From assembly GCA_004211785.1 (NCBI GenBank), contig SHBX01000009.1, positions 1-64,000 on the forward strand: DNA of 64,000 bases, written 5' to 3'. Shown in pieces: positions 44,536 through 53,898 of this stretch. Source of the stretch: Winogradskyella sp. (lineage in GTDB: Bacteria > Bacteroidota > Bacteroidia > Flavobacteriales > Flavobacteriaceae). Under the pieces are notes generated by a model. The model saw nothing but the letters and a program-made list of their open reading frames with translations, searched no databases and was not told the origin of the DNA. Both the position numbers and the translations under genes were made by a program. Each line of letters begins with the position of its first letter. The first letter of the stretch is position 1.

Positions 44536-45930
44536 TTATTGACCTCTGTAGTAAAGAACTGTACTGAGGGTTTTCAGGATAATATTAAGATCTAAGAATG
44601 GACTTCTATGTTTTATATAGTATGAATCATATTGTAGTTTAGTAAGACTCTCTTCTATTGAACCACCGTAACGTGAATTTACTTGAGCCCAACCAGTTAG
44701 ACCTGGCTTAATAATATGGCGTGTTTCATAAAAAGGAATTGATCGCGACAATTCTGCAACAAAAAATGGGCGCTCTGGTCTTGGGCCAATTATGCTCATT
44801 TCACCTTTTATAACATTAATAAACTGTGGAATTTCATCTAATCTAGAACGCCTTAAAAACTTTCCAAAAGTTGTTACTCGAGCATCATCTTTAGTTGCCC
44901 ATTGTGCTTTTTTAGCTTCTGCATCGACAATCATTGTTCTAAACTTATAAATAGTAAATAAAGTACTATTTCTTCCTATGCGCTCTTGTGTATAAAACAA
45001 AGGTCCTTTATTACCAAAAGCATTGCCAATGGCTACAAATGGTATGATGAGTAACATAAAAAGCAATCCAAAAAAAGAAAACACAATATCAAACGTCCGA
45101 TGGAAGAATCTATAGAGTTGGTTTTCATTATTACGGCTAAACGGAAAGTATTTGTAAAAATCCTTTCCCACATATTGAATAGGTACTTTATTAGTTACTT
45201 CCTCATAAACCTGAGTATATTCTCTGATTTTAAAACCACGCTCTAGCAACAACATCAATTCGTGATATAAATCTGGTGTGATATGCTCAGCATTATTAGC
45301 TGCTACAATAATTTCAGAAATTTGTTCTTCAACAATTACATTAGAGAGGTGTTTTGTTGTGTACTCTTTTAATCCTTTATATTTTATTGAATCTCCATCT
45401 TTCCCTTCACTATTAATAAATCCGACGAATTTATAACTAGAATCTGCAGATGTTAAGGTATTTACAACGTTATCTATATTAGGTAATTCGCCAACTAAAA
45501 GTATATGCTTATAAAATCTTGGAGATGCTATTAATGTATTGTAAAGTACACGCCATAAAAACACAAATGCTATAAGTGCTATATAAAAATAGATGATTTG
45601 CAAACGTGCTTCGGGTAAAAAGGGAGTAATAATAGGTGTCAAAAGATAGAATAATACTACGGTAGACATGCACAGTACAATGTTCTTAAAACTAACATCT
45701 AACTTACTGGCTTTTTGCAAATCGTAAATTTCAAAAATAGTTCCAAAAATGGATATATAAACAACCAAAACAATTAGAGGAACTATATTTTCTGAAGAAA
45801 TATCAAGGTACTCAAAACCAAAATAAGTGGATAAAATAAATATCCCTAAAAATGCCATGAGTATATCTACTATGCGCAGTAAAACCTTGCGCTCTGATAT
45901 CTCAAAGTGAATGGCACTATTTTGTTTCAT
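44536..45930 (-). CDS. polyprenyl-phosphate hexose-1-phosphate transferase (WcaJ/WbaP-like priming transferase)
   Basis: Membrane enzyme of 464 residues. Four N-terminal membrane segments (about 15-135) are followed by a CoA_binding_3-type soluble domain (about 135-250) and a catalytic bacterial sugar-transferase domain from about 275: RIGRNSTLFTIYKFRTM, LRRSRLDEIPQFINV, GEMSIIGPRPER and PGLTGWAQV. It attaches the first sugar phosphate to undecaprenyl phosphate and so primes the repeat unit. Last gene of the cluster in transcription order, 59 bases after the GT4 gene. Confidence 0.92.
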   Translation of the reverse strand: MKQNSAIHFEISERKVLLRIVDILMAFLGIFILSTYFGFEYLDISSENIVPLIVLVVYISIFGTIFEIYDLQKASKLDVSFKNIVLCMSTVVLFYLLTPIITPFLPEARLQIIYFYIALIAFVFLWRVLYNTLIASPRFYKHILLVGELPNIDNVVNTLTSADSSYKFVGFINSEGKDGDSIKYKGLKEYTTKHLSNVIVEEQISEIIVAANNAEHITPDLYHELMLLLERGFKIREYTQVYEEVTNKVPIQYVGKDFYKYFPFSRNNENQLYRFFHRTFDIVFSFFGLLFMLLIIPFVAIGNAFGNKGPLFYTQERIGRNSTLFTIYKFRTMIVDAEAKKAQWATKDDARVTTFGKFLRRSRLDEIPQFINVIKGEMSIIGPRPERPFFVAELSRSIPFYETRHIIKPGLTGWAQVNSRYGGSIEESLTKLQYDSYYIKHRSPFLDLNIILKTLSTVLYYRGQ

Positions 45931-45989
45931 GTTAGGGGAACGATTATTATTGTAAAGATAGACCTCTTAGACAAAAAACAAAACAAATC

Positions 45990-47006
45990 TTAATTAGCTT
46001 TAAAAATTGAATGCCATTGTGCTTTAGTCATTTGCCAATTAAAACTCTCAGCTTTTTGTCTTGCTTTTATAGAGATTTGATTTCTTATACCTTCATTATT
46101 AAAAATGTCTAGTACACTTTTTGCCATTGCTTCTATATCCTTTACTGGCACTAATAGACCATTTTCATTATTGTCTATTAAAAAAGGTAATCCTCCAACA
46201 TTAGTAGATACTACAGGAAATCCAAGTGCCATAGCTTCTATAACACTGACGGGCATATTATCATGGTTAGTGGTATTAATAAATATATTATAGTCTCTAG
46301 ATAACTCAATCCATTGTTCTTTTGATAGCTTACCCGTGAATTTTACATCCATATTTAATTCCTTAGCCAAAGTTTTTACGGCAATTAAACTTCCGTCTGA
46401 ATCTGGACCAACCATGCAAAGCTCTACTCTATGTCCAGAATCTTTCAAATGTTTCATAACACTTATAGCCATAAGCGGATTATATATTTCTGAAAAAGAA
46501 CGCACCCAAAGTAATTTTATAATATCAAATTGTTTCGGTGTAACCTTATAGTTATCAAGTGATATGCTATTAGGTATATATGATACATTATCAAATCCCT
46601 TTTTATTAAAAATAGTTTTTAAATACAAAGATGGTGATATATTCATATTACTATTGTTGAATATTGAAGCGGACATCTTTGGGTTTTTATCTAATCGTTT
46701 AGGAAGATTTCCGCCATGAAGAATAGGAAAATAGGGTACCTTAAGTAATCGACATACTTTACTACAAGCATATGCATAATAAAAATTCTGTGTGCTATAC
46801 GTATCAATGATTACTGCATCTGCCCACTTTGAATTAAAGACACAAGACCATATCATATGCAAGAGTCGTATAAACTTGTTACTGTAAGACGACGCATAAC
46901 GCAAATCATAACCTTCGGATTTTAGTAAACTACCTAAAACCTGAATAGAAGAAACGTTTGTTTTAGCTGTGCTTAAGTTGTTGCCTATGTACAACAGGTT
47001 TTTCAT
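45990..47006 (-). CDS. GT4 family glycosyltransferase (cluster GT-a)
   Basis: Glycosyltransferase of 338 residues. N-terminal Rossmann domain begins MKNLLYIGNNLS. C-terminal domain has the GT4 donor-site pattern: PNSISLDNYKV, then INTTNHDNMPVSVIEAMALG and GLPFLIDNNENG, where the Glu binds the donor. It adds one sugar of the repeat unit; the sugar is unknown. Its start overlaps the end of the polymerase gene by 44 bases, the largest overlap in the cluster. Confidence 0.88.
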   Translation of the reverse strand: MKNLLYIGNNLSTAKTNVSSIQVLGSLLKSEGYDLRYASSYSNKFIRLLHMIWSCVFNSKWADAVIIDTYSTQNFYYAYACSKVCRLLKVPYFPILHGGNLPKRLDKNPKMSASIFNNSNMNISPSLYLKTIFNKKGFDNVSYIPNSISLDNYKVTPKQFDIIKLLWVRSFSEIYNPLMAISVMKHLKDSGHRVELCMVGPDSDGSLIAVKTLAKELNMDVKFTGKLSKEQWIELSRDYNIFINTTNHDNMPVSVIEAMALGFPVVSTNVGGLPFLIDNNENGLLVPVKDIEAMAKSVLDIFNNEGIRNQISIKARQKAESFNWQMTKAQWHSIFKAN

Positions 47007-48333
47007 ATGTTACATTTAATAAGGCTAGTGCATATAATACTGCGGGTGCTGCTATTCGGATTCCAGAATGGTTTATTGTTGCAAACCAAAAGGCTAAAAA
47101 GGAAAAGAAAAATATGTTACGCCGGTTATTTGTCCTAAAAGTTAGTGGTTTGAATGCTAAAATCAAGATGCATATAATCCCTAACAATCCATGTTCTGAG
47201 AGTAATCTACCTAATTCATTATGAGAAGGTAATTGCTGACCTGTTTCTTGAACTCTTTTGTTTTTTACACGTGAAGCTCCAATACCTAAAAACGGACTCT
47301 CTAAAAACCCATCTACTTCTTCTATAAATAAATCCAATCTACCAGTCGTTAAATCCTCTTTTTCTCGTCCTAAAGCATCTTGGTTGGCATAACGTTTATC
47401 TATTAAACCACGCGTTTGATTTGAACTCACAACCCATGTTATAGCAAGAATACTTACCAACAAAAACACAGAACCAAATAAAGGTATAAGACGTTTTAAC
47501 TTTAAACGAAAGACAACAGTAGCAAAAAATGCAGCAATTACTAATCCTGCGGCTAACACACCGCCACGGCTAAAAGTAACAATAGCTCTAAATGTCATCG
47601 CTGCCAACAGAATAAGATTAAGAGATTTTAAAAATATATTTGGTGACTTTAATACCAAACGTACAACTACGCAAAAAATACCTAAGCCCAAGATTGTTGA
47701 TACTTGATTTGGCCCAAAACCTCCTGAAAGTGCAGCATTAGAAGCTGTACCACTTAATCTATCCTTTATAGATGGCGTATATAAGAACAAATAGGTGGTT
47801 GTAGAAATAATAGGTAGTAAAATATATAAAATGAGTTTGTGTAACTGCTGATATGTCACTTTCCTGTCATAACAAAACAACGCTGCTAAACCTAAACAAA
47901 CTGGTCCACTTAATACAAAAGTAATATTAGACCTAAACTTTGCATCTAGAGTTAATGTAACTGAAGCCACCACTATTGCTGGGATTAATAATACGAGGTA
48001 AATAAAATAAGGATATCCTTTTCCAGAAACACCTCTATAGAACATACCTATAAGTACAAAAACAACAACTAAGTATTTTGAAGCTTCATAGGCTAAGCCA
48101 CCTTTAGTCATCCTAAACAAAATCTCAATACCCGTAAAATAAGCACAACCCAAAAGGACATTCATTGTTAACTTTTTAGGTGTAGACATTACAATGCGAT
48201 ATAAAAAATATCCCATTATAATCAGAAAGAAAATCTTTGCAAAGGGTTTAAAAATAAAAAATATCAAGCCTAAACCTATATGTAATAATACAAGTTGAAT
48301 ATAAGAATCGTTTTGTAATAATCTTCGTCTCAA
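46963..48333 (-). CDS. O-antigen ligase/polymerase family protein (Wzy-like)
   Basis: Membrane protein of 456 residues with about 11 segments. A large periplasmic loop near 330-385 carries the Wzy_C/O-antigen-ligase motif (LESPFLGIGASRV and SHNELGRLLSEHG). It likely polymerises the lipid-linked repeat units or ligates the finished chain. It is the only polymerase candidate in the window. The last 15 codons overlap the following GT4 gene. The gene starts 7 bases after the next GT4 gene upstream. Confidence 0.88.
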   Translation of the reverse strand: MRRRLLQNDSYIQLVLLHIGLGLIFFIFKPFAKIFFLIIMGYFLYRIVMSTPKKLTMNVLLGCAYFTGIEILFRMTKGGLAYEASKYLVVVFVLIGMFYRGVSGKGYPYFIYLVLLIPAIVVASVTLTLDAKFRSNITFVLSGPVCLGLAALFCYDRKVTYQQLHKLILYILLPIISTTTYLFLYTPSIKDRLSGTASNAALSGGFGPNQVSTILGLGIFCVVVRLVLKSPNIFLKSLNLILLAAMTFRAIVTFSRGGVLAAGLVIAAFFATVVFRLKLKRLIPLFGSVFLLVSILAITWVVSSNQTRGLIDKRYANQDALGREKEDLTTGRLDLFIEEVDGFLESPFLGIGASRVKNKRVQETGQQLPSHNELGRLLSEHGLLGIICILILAFKPLTFRTNNRRNIFFFSFLAFWFATINHSGIRIAAPAVLYALALLNVTYEKPVVHRQQLKHS

Positions 48334-48340
48334 TATAGGC

Positions 48341-49468
48341 TTAAGATAATATTTCTGTTAGAATTCTACTGGTGTAATAATTAAAAGTAAATCGTTTTAC
48401 AAAATCTTGACTGTGTTTTAGTAAATCTTGGTATTCGCTATTATCTAGATTAAAAATAGTGTCTAATTGCAATTTTAATCCTTCGGCCGATATTGGTGAC
48501 ACTATAAATCCATTTTCTTGATGTTTTACATATTGCGCAATTGCCGAAACTGACGACACTACTGGTAAACATCCAAAATTGGAAGCTTCAGCTATAACTT
48601 TAGGAAAACCTTCAGATGCACTCGTTGGCATTAAAAAAAAATGGCTTTTTTTATAAACATCAAACACTTCATTTCTTCCCAAATAACCATAAAATCTAAA
48701 ATCAATATCAGATTGTTGTGCTAGTTCTTCAAAATGAGTTTTTTCATTACCATCACCAATAAGATGGACTTGCCCTACTCTACGCTTTTCCTTTTTTGAT
48801 AAATTCCCAAAAGCTTCAATAATTCGGCCAACACCTTTGGGAGTTTCTAAACGTCCAACGTAGCAAAAATTTAATTTCTCATCTAATTGCCTTGAGGACA
48901 CCAAATCTTTTCCGCTTAATAAATCTTCATCTATAAGACATGGGTTCTCAAAAGTTAAACACTGCTTTGGTTGAGTTGGCCATTGTCCATTTATGGTTAC
49001 TATACGCGATTGCTTTTTCAAAAAATAACGCTGAATTCTGTAGCCAAAAGACGGATGTTCTTGGTTCCAATTGCCCGCATATTTATACCAACCTTTTTTC
49101 TTTGAAAATAGGGTCAAATATGGAATTAAAAATACGCCAATACCAGTCGGTGTTCTTAATTGAAACACATCAGCATTCCTTAATGTCCTATTGACAACAC
49201 TTATGACTTTAGGAATATTGATAATGGTTTTTAGTTTACTTGAAATACTTGTACCACCCAAAACTGGTAAAGCAACAAAATGAATATTATCTTCGGTATA
49301 CTCAGCTGCACTTGGCGGTGCTTCAGAATCATGAAGCATAGCTATATGGGTAATAGACTCAAAATGAGACGCTAAATGATTAATCTCGTTAATCGTTGGT
49401 CCCCAACCTACTATTTTTCCTGCAGTAGTTTTATAATGTTCGGTATGTGATATTATGACGAGTTTCAA
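48341..49468 (-). CDS. GT4 family glycosyltransferase (cluster GT-b)
   Basis: Glycosyltransferase of 375 residues. It opens MKLVIISHTEHYKTTAGKIV and has a C-terminal GT4 domain with FCYVGRLETPKGVGRIIEAF and MPTSASEGFPKVIAEASNFG, the donor-binding E-x7-E-like stretch. Cytoplasmic and presumably peripheral. It overlaps the upstream GT4 gene by 4 bases (ATGA-type coupling). The added sugar cannot be read from the sequence. Confidence 0.88.
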   Translation of the reverse strand: MKLVIISHTEHYKTTAGKIVGWGPTINEINHLASHFESITHIAMLHDSEAPPSAAEYTEDNIHFVALPVLGGTSISSKLKTIINIPKVISVVNRTLRNADVFQLRTPTGIGVFLIPYLTLFSKKKGWYKYAGNWNQEHPSFGYRIQRYFLKKQSRIVTINGQWPTQPKQCLTFENPCLIDEDLLSGKDLVSSRQLDEKLNFCYVGRLETPKGVGRIIEAFGNLSKKEKRRVGQVHLIGDGNEKTHFEELAQQSDIDFRFYGYLGRNEVFDVYKKSHFFLMPTSASEGFPKVIAEASNFGCLPVVSSVSAIAQYVKHQENGFIVSPISAEGLKLQLDTIFNLDNSEYQDLLKHSQDFVKRFTFNYYTSRILTEILS

Positions 49469-50571
49469 GAATCTATAAAATCTATGTAACGTTTAATAAT
49501 CTGTTGCCATTGGTGCATTTCAGACCAAGATTTTGCTTCCTTAGCATAAGAAGATTTATCATCTAAAATCGTTGTCACTGCATCAACAAATTCTTCGGAT
49601 TCATAAGCATTTACAAGCAATCCTGACTTACCGTGAGACACAGCATCTTCAATACCGCAGCCTTTTGCTCCAATTGTTGGTAAACCAAAATGATTAGCTT
49701 CAATTAATGCAATACCAAATCCTTCAACATCTCCTGTTTGCGTCATTTCACTGAGCATCACACAAATATCGGCATTTTCATAAAAGTCTTTTAATTGCTG
49801 ATGCGTCACATGACCATGAAAGGTTATATGATCAGATACATTCAGTGATTTTGCTAAACTCATACAAGCATTTTCTTCGGTCTTAAAACCTACACAATGG
49901 TAATGCACATTTGGATGTTTTTCTTTTAAAACGGGCAAATGTTTAATCACGTTTGCTTGCCCTTTTCGCTCTGTGATATTACCAACAGTAAGTAATATTG
50001 GCGAACCATGTAGTTCTACAGAATCCTTACTTATATCTTCTAATGCTGAAACTGAAAAGCCGTTTGGAATCACAGCTATGTCCTTTAATTTTAAATCTTC
50101 AACTAGTGTTTTTGTAAAATTGGAAACTGCAATAATTTTATTGAATCTACTCAAAGAATAATTGATAGATTTTTTTAAACGAGGACTCGTGAAATTTACT
50201 TCTGTACCATGAATAACCGCAATAGTTTTAGCAGAAATTATAGGCTTTAAAATGGCACCTATCCACAATGGAAATTTACCAGAGCATATTAGAAAATCTG
50301 CAGATTTAGATAATTTAAAACACAGCCAAATCCGTTTTAAGTACATTAAAAAGCGTGAACTTTTTAAAGACACTCGATATATCTTGCATTCTAATTCTGA
50401 ATCAAACTTAGCTTCATTTTCAATAGTATCTCTCTGGTCTGCAATCACAGAAACTTTATATCCAGATTTTTGAAAGTACTCAGCCAAATTATAGGCGTGA
50501 TTACCTATACCACCAGGCAAAGGTGGAAACTCAGATGTTAATACAACGATATATTTTTTGTTTTTTGGCAT
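49465..50571 (-). CDS. GT4 family glycosyltransferase (cluster GT-c)
   Basis: Glycosyltransferase of 368 residues with the typical N-terminal LTSEFPPLPGGIGNHAYNLA (Gly-rich loop) and a C-terminal LLTVGNITERKGQANVIKHL, then EGFGIALIEANHFGLPTIG. This resembles PimA/RfaG-like GT4 enzymes. Start and previous gene's stop overlap by a single base. Donor and acceptor are unknown. Confidence 0.9.
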   Translation of the reverse strand: MPKNKKYIVVLTSEFPPLPGGIGNHAYNLAEYFQKSGYKVSVIADQRDTIENEAKFDSELECKIYRVSLKSSRFLMYLKRIWLCFKLSKSADFLICSGKFPLWIGAILKPIISAKTIAVIHGTEVNFTSPRLKKSINYSLSRFNKIIAVSNFTKTLVEDLKLKDIAVIPNGFSVSALEDISKDSVELHGSPILLTVGNITERKGQANVIKHLPVLKEKHPNVHYHCVGFKTEENACMSLAKSLNVSDHITFHGHVTHQQLKDFYENADICVMLSEMTQTGDVEGFGIALIEANHFGLPTIGAKGCGIEDAVSHGKSGLLVNAYESEEFVDAVTTILDDKSSYAKEAKSWSEMHQWQQIIKRYIDFIDS

Positions 50572-51890
50572 TAAAACATTTCAATTTTTGGACCTTCTTT
50601 GAGTTTTTTTGAAGCCAATTGCCATGACTTTATAACCTGAATTGTAATCAAAGGAAATAATAACAACGCAATAAAACTACTAAGCAATAACATTGGTTTA
50701 TTACTTTTGTATTTATAGGGCACAACAGAAATAGGAACGGTTCGCAAAACCGATAATAAACTTCTTTTTGCACCAAAATAGCGTCTATAAAAATAAAGCA
50801 CACTCGGTATTGGTCTTGGCTGAAATAAATTTTTTGTACGGAATGCGTCCCAGCTTCCCATTTCCCGTAAACCTCCAGAACCCACTTTTAAGTGTAAGCG
50901 TTTTGCATAAGGATTAGATATGTTTTTATAACCATTTAAAAAAGCTCGAAGTCCAAATTCACCATCACCCATGCGTTGTTTCTCAAACTGTCTATCAAAT
51001 AAACCAATTTTTTTAAAAATATCCCTTTTAAGTAACACATTACCTGTATCCAATTGGTCACTTATTTTAAAGTAGGCATAATGTGCTGGAGTTTTGTCTC
51101 CAACTTTAGAGATTGATACACCCGAAGAAATATCAGCTTCAAAGAAATCAAGAGTTTTCAAGTGTTGGCTTATCCAATCTTTCTCAACGCGGCTATCGTC
51201 ATCAAATAATAGAATATAATCACCTTTTGACTGATTAATAGCCTTATTGCGAGCTAACCATAGTGCTTTTTCCTCTTGATATTCCGCCTTTAAATCTAAA
51301 TTAAAATGGTTATAAAACTCAGCTTGAAAAGGAGCAGATTGATCAATAACTATGACTTCAAAATTGGTGTAATCTTGTAGTTCTAAATCCTTTAAAACAT
51401 CTTTTAAATATTTATATCGATTTAGTGTAGGAATAATTACAGAAACCAATGGCTTCTGTTTTAAAAACAAACTTTCAAAATTTTGATAGTCATCATATTT
51501 TACTGTTTCATTTCCAAAAGTGTAGCGTTTAACGCTTTTTGTCTTAACAAAACCTGCAATCTCTCTTAGAGGATTTTTAAAACTTAAAATTCGAAGTACA
51601 AATACATAAAACACCCAAGCTTTACTAAAGTATTTTCTTGAAAAGATATAATTGTCAAAAACAGATAATTCAACAGTTTCAGTAATAGAATCCGAAAAAT
51701 TAATATATCCATTATGAATAGTTCGCCATGATTGGTCATAAGTCTTAGCTTCTTCAGATTTGTATCTATCATCCTTTTTGAATTGGGAATTAATAACTGC
51801 ATCAACCCTTGGAAGCACAAAATTTCCATTCTTGGTTTTTAATCCAAAATAATGGGTAGGTTGCAGATATTTGAGAAATCTAAACAGCAC
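50571..51890 (-). CDS. GT2 family glycosyltransferase with N-terminal extension
   Basis: Protein of 439 residues. The GT-A domain begins only at about 147 (PLVSVIIPTLNRYKYLKDVL), with the metal-binding motif LFDDDSRVEKDW at about 223. A galactosyltransferase-like C-terminal part follows (GEFGLRAFLNGYKNI) and then a C-terminal membrane segment (LLLSSFIALLLFPLI). Residues 1-145 match no domain I recognise. It could add a sugar at the membrane surface. The start overlaps the FkbM gene by 11 bases. Confidence 0.85.
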   Translation of the reverse strand: MLFRFLKYLQPTHYFGLKTKNGNFVLPRVDAVINSQFKKDDRYKSEEAKTYDQSWRTIHNGYINFSDSITETVELSVFDNYIFSRKYFSKAWVFYVFVLRILSFKNPLREIAGFVKTKSVKRYTFGNETVKYDDYQNFESLFLKQKPLVSVIIPTLNRYKYLKDVLKDLELQDYTNFEVIVIDQSAPFQAEFYNHFNLDLKAEYQEEKALWLARNKAINQSKGDYILLFDDDSRVEKDWISQHLKTLDFFEADISSGVSISKVGDKTPAHYAYFKISDQLDTGNVLLKRDIFKKIGLFDRQFEKQRMGDGEFGLRAFLNGYKNISNPYAKRLHLKVGSGGLREMGSWDAFRTKNLFQPRPIPSVLYFYRRYFGAKRSLLSVLRTVPISVVPYKYKSNKPMLLLSSFIALLLFPLITIQVIKSWQLASKKLKEGPKIEMF

Positions 51891-52734
51891 GCTTTTCTAG
51901 ATTTTTTGGGACACAGAAAATATTTAACGGTAATGCTTCAGCTGCATCAAAAACATTAAGCTTCATATCATAAATGCTATAATCAAGTTCTTCAAAAAAA
52001 TCAACAATACGTTTGTCATCATTAGTTTCAACAATAACTATAGAATTGTTCTGCTGTAATAGGTTTTTAGCACCTTTCAAAATATCTAACTCAATGCCAT
52101 CGACATCTATTTTTATTAAATCAATTTGCTGAAAGCTTTTCTTATTTAGAAAATCATCTAAAGTTACCATGTTCACCTCGTAAGTCTCAATGGCCGTTTC
52201 CATAGACTGGGCATTGGACGAAAAATTACTAGCATTAAGCTTTATCCGTTCATTTTTAGCACCGACAGCAAGGTGATACACTTTCAAATTACTCTTGAAT
52301 TTTTCATTAGCTTCAACTGTTTTGGTTACGGATGCAAACAAGTTTTTGTTAGGTTCAAAAGCTGATACGTTACCTGTTTTAGAAATTGAATCTGCCCAAA
52401 CAGCTCCTAAATAACCAAAATTAGAGCCTACGTCAAGAACAGTTAAATCATTTCTATTAGGCATATAACTTTCAACTAAACTAAAGCTATTTCGTAGTAC
52501 TGTGTTTTCAATACCCAAACGTTTTGCCTTAGATGCCATTTTTATAGAAGCAACGAATTGAAAATTAACTTTGTAATTTCCGTAAGTTCTATTTACTAAA
52601 ACTTGTACTGTTTTAAATCCCTTAGAGTCATAAAGTAAACGTTTTCTTAATCCTTTAAGCCACTTAGATTGACCGATTTTAAGTCGTAAATTTTTAGGAA
52701 TTATATCGTATATTTTGACTAAAAGGCTATTCAT
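51880..52734 (-). CDS. FkbM family SAM-dependent methyltransferase
   Basis: Methyltransferase of 284 residues. SAM-binding motif I is VLDVGSNFGYLGAVW, and the FkbM signature is LIKIDVDGIELDILKGA. FkbM enzymes O-methylate sugars and other small acceptors, so it probably methylates a residue of the polysaccharide. It overlaps both neighbours by 8-11 bases. One of three methyltransferase genes in the cluster. Confidence 0.9.
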   Translation of the reverse strand: MNSLLVKIYDIIPKNLRLKIGQSKWLKGLRKRLLYDSKGFKTVQVLVNRTYGNYKVNFQFVASIKMASKAKRLGIENTVLRNSFSLVESYMPNRNDLTVLDVGSNFGYLGAVWADSISKTGNVSAFEPNKNLFASVTKTVEANEKFKSNLKVYHLAVGAKNERIKLNASNFSSNAQSMETAIETYEVNMVTLDDFLNKKSFQQIDLIKIDVDGIELDILKGAKNLLQQNNSIVIVETNDDKRIVDFFEELDYSIYDMKLNVFDAAEALPLNIFCVPKNLEKRAV

Positions 52735-53896
52735 AAAAATCTATAAAAGCTTGTATCTGATTTTTGATTGTAAATTCATTTAAAACCCGTTCTCGTGCGT
52801 TGGTTCTTATAACTCTCAAAGCTAAGCTATCCATGCTTAAAACCCTAGAAATAGTTTCTGCTAACATTTTTGGATTACGCCTCGGAACAACCCAGCCCGT
52901 CTCATTATCTAATATATTTTCTGGTAAAGCACCACCATCAGAAACTATGCATAAACAATTCATAGTTTGTGCTTCCAAAACAGCGTTACAAAAGCCTTCG
53001 GATTGACTATATTGAATATAAATATCTGAGTTTTCTAATCGTTTTAATGTTTCTTGATGTGATAATTTACCTCTAAAATTTACTGAACCTTCAAGTCCTA
53101 ACTCATGTACTGCAAAACGCAAAGGCTCGTATTCAGAACCTTCGCCAATTATTTCATAGCTAAACTTTATGCCTTTTGCTTTTAAAAGTGCTAATGCTTC
53201 TAATGTATAGTTCAAACCTTTTATCCAATGCAATCGTGCAATAGTTGTGATTCTTATTGGCTTGGTTTTATCTATTTGTTTTTCAATATTATTTTGGAAT
53301 AAAGATGTCTTAATTGCTGGAGTAATAATTGCATTTTCAGTTGTATTCAGCATACCATTTGTCTTTGCTCTGATTAACATGTATTTTGAAATCGCATGAA
53401 TTTTATTGACATTACTCCAAACCAAGTTATAACTACCTGGTTTTTTTAATGGATAAACATCCATATCGTAACCACGGCAACTCACAGCCATTTTTGCACC
53501 AATGCTTTTAGCCACATGTTCACTTTGCAATGCCATTGTAGTAAACCCAAAATGCAACCAATCTAGATTAGCTTTTAGTAAATGTGAATTGGTATAAATA
53601 TTTTTTAAAATTTGAGAGCTTGAACGACCAATTGATTTTTCAAGTTTAATAAAGCGTGAAACACGTTTTAAATTCGGTAACAAGCTAAGTAATACAAATA
53701 CCGTTTTAAAAAGCTGAACTATTCTATTTTTACTAAGCTTTGGAGCAGCAACAACTTTATAATTTGCATTTTCTAAAGATTTTTGGCGAACATACAATTC
53801 CACAGTATAGCCATGCTCTGAAAGTCCCTTAATTTTTGAATTAAAAAAGGTTTCAGAATATGATGGCGGCTGCGCAAGTACTATACCTATCTTCAT
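52727..53896 (-). CDS. GT4 family glycosyltransferase (cluster GT-d)
   Basis: Glycosyltransferase of 389 residues. The N-terminal GIVLAQPPSYSETFFNSKIK and the C-terminal TIARLHWIKGLNYTLEALAL, YSQSEGFCNAVLEAQTMNCL and GGALPENILDNETG show an intact GT4 fold with donor site. The pattern resembles colanic-acid-type GT4 enzymes. The sugar is unknown. Two bases separate it from the upstream gene. Confidence 0.9.
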   Translation of the reverse strand: MKIGIVLAQPPSYSETFFNSKIKGLSEHGYTVELYVRQKSLENANYKVVAAPKLSKNRIVQLFKTVFVLLSLLPNLKRVSRFIKLEKSIGRSSSQILKNIYTNSHLLKANLDWLHFGFTTMALQSEHVAKSIGAKMAVSCRGYDMDVYPLKKPGSYNLVWSNVNKIHAISKYMLIRAKTNGMLNTTENAIITPAIKTSLFQNNIEKQIDKTKPIRITTIARLHWIKGLNYTLEALALLKAKGIKFSYEIIGEGSEYEPLRFAVHELGLEGSVNFRGKLSHQETLKRLENSDIYIQYSQSEGFCNAVLEAQTMNCLCIVSDGGALPENILDNETGWVVPRRNPKMLAETISRVLSMDSLALRVIRTNARERVLNEFTIKNQIQAFIDFYE

Positions 53897-53898
53897 AT

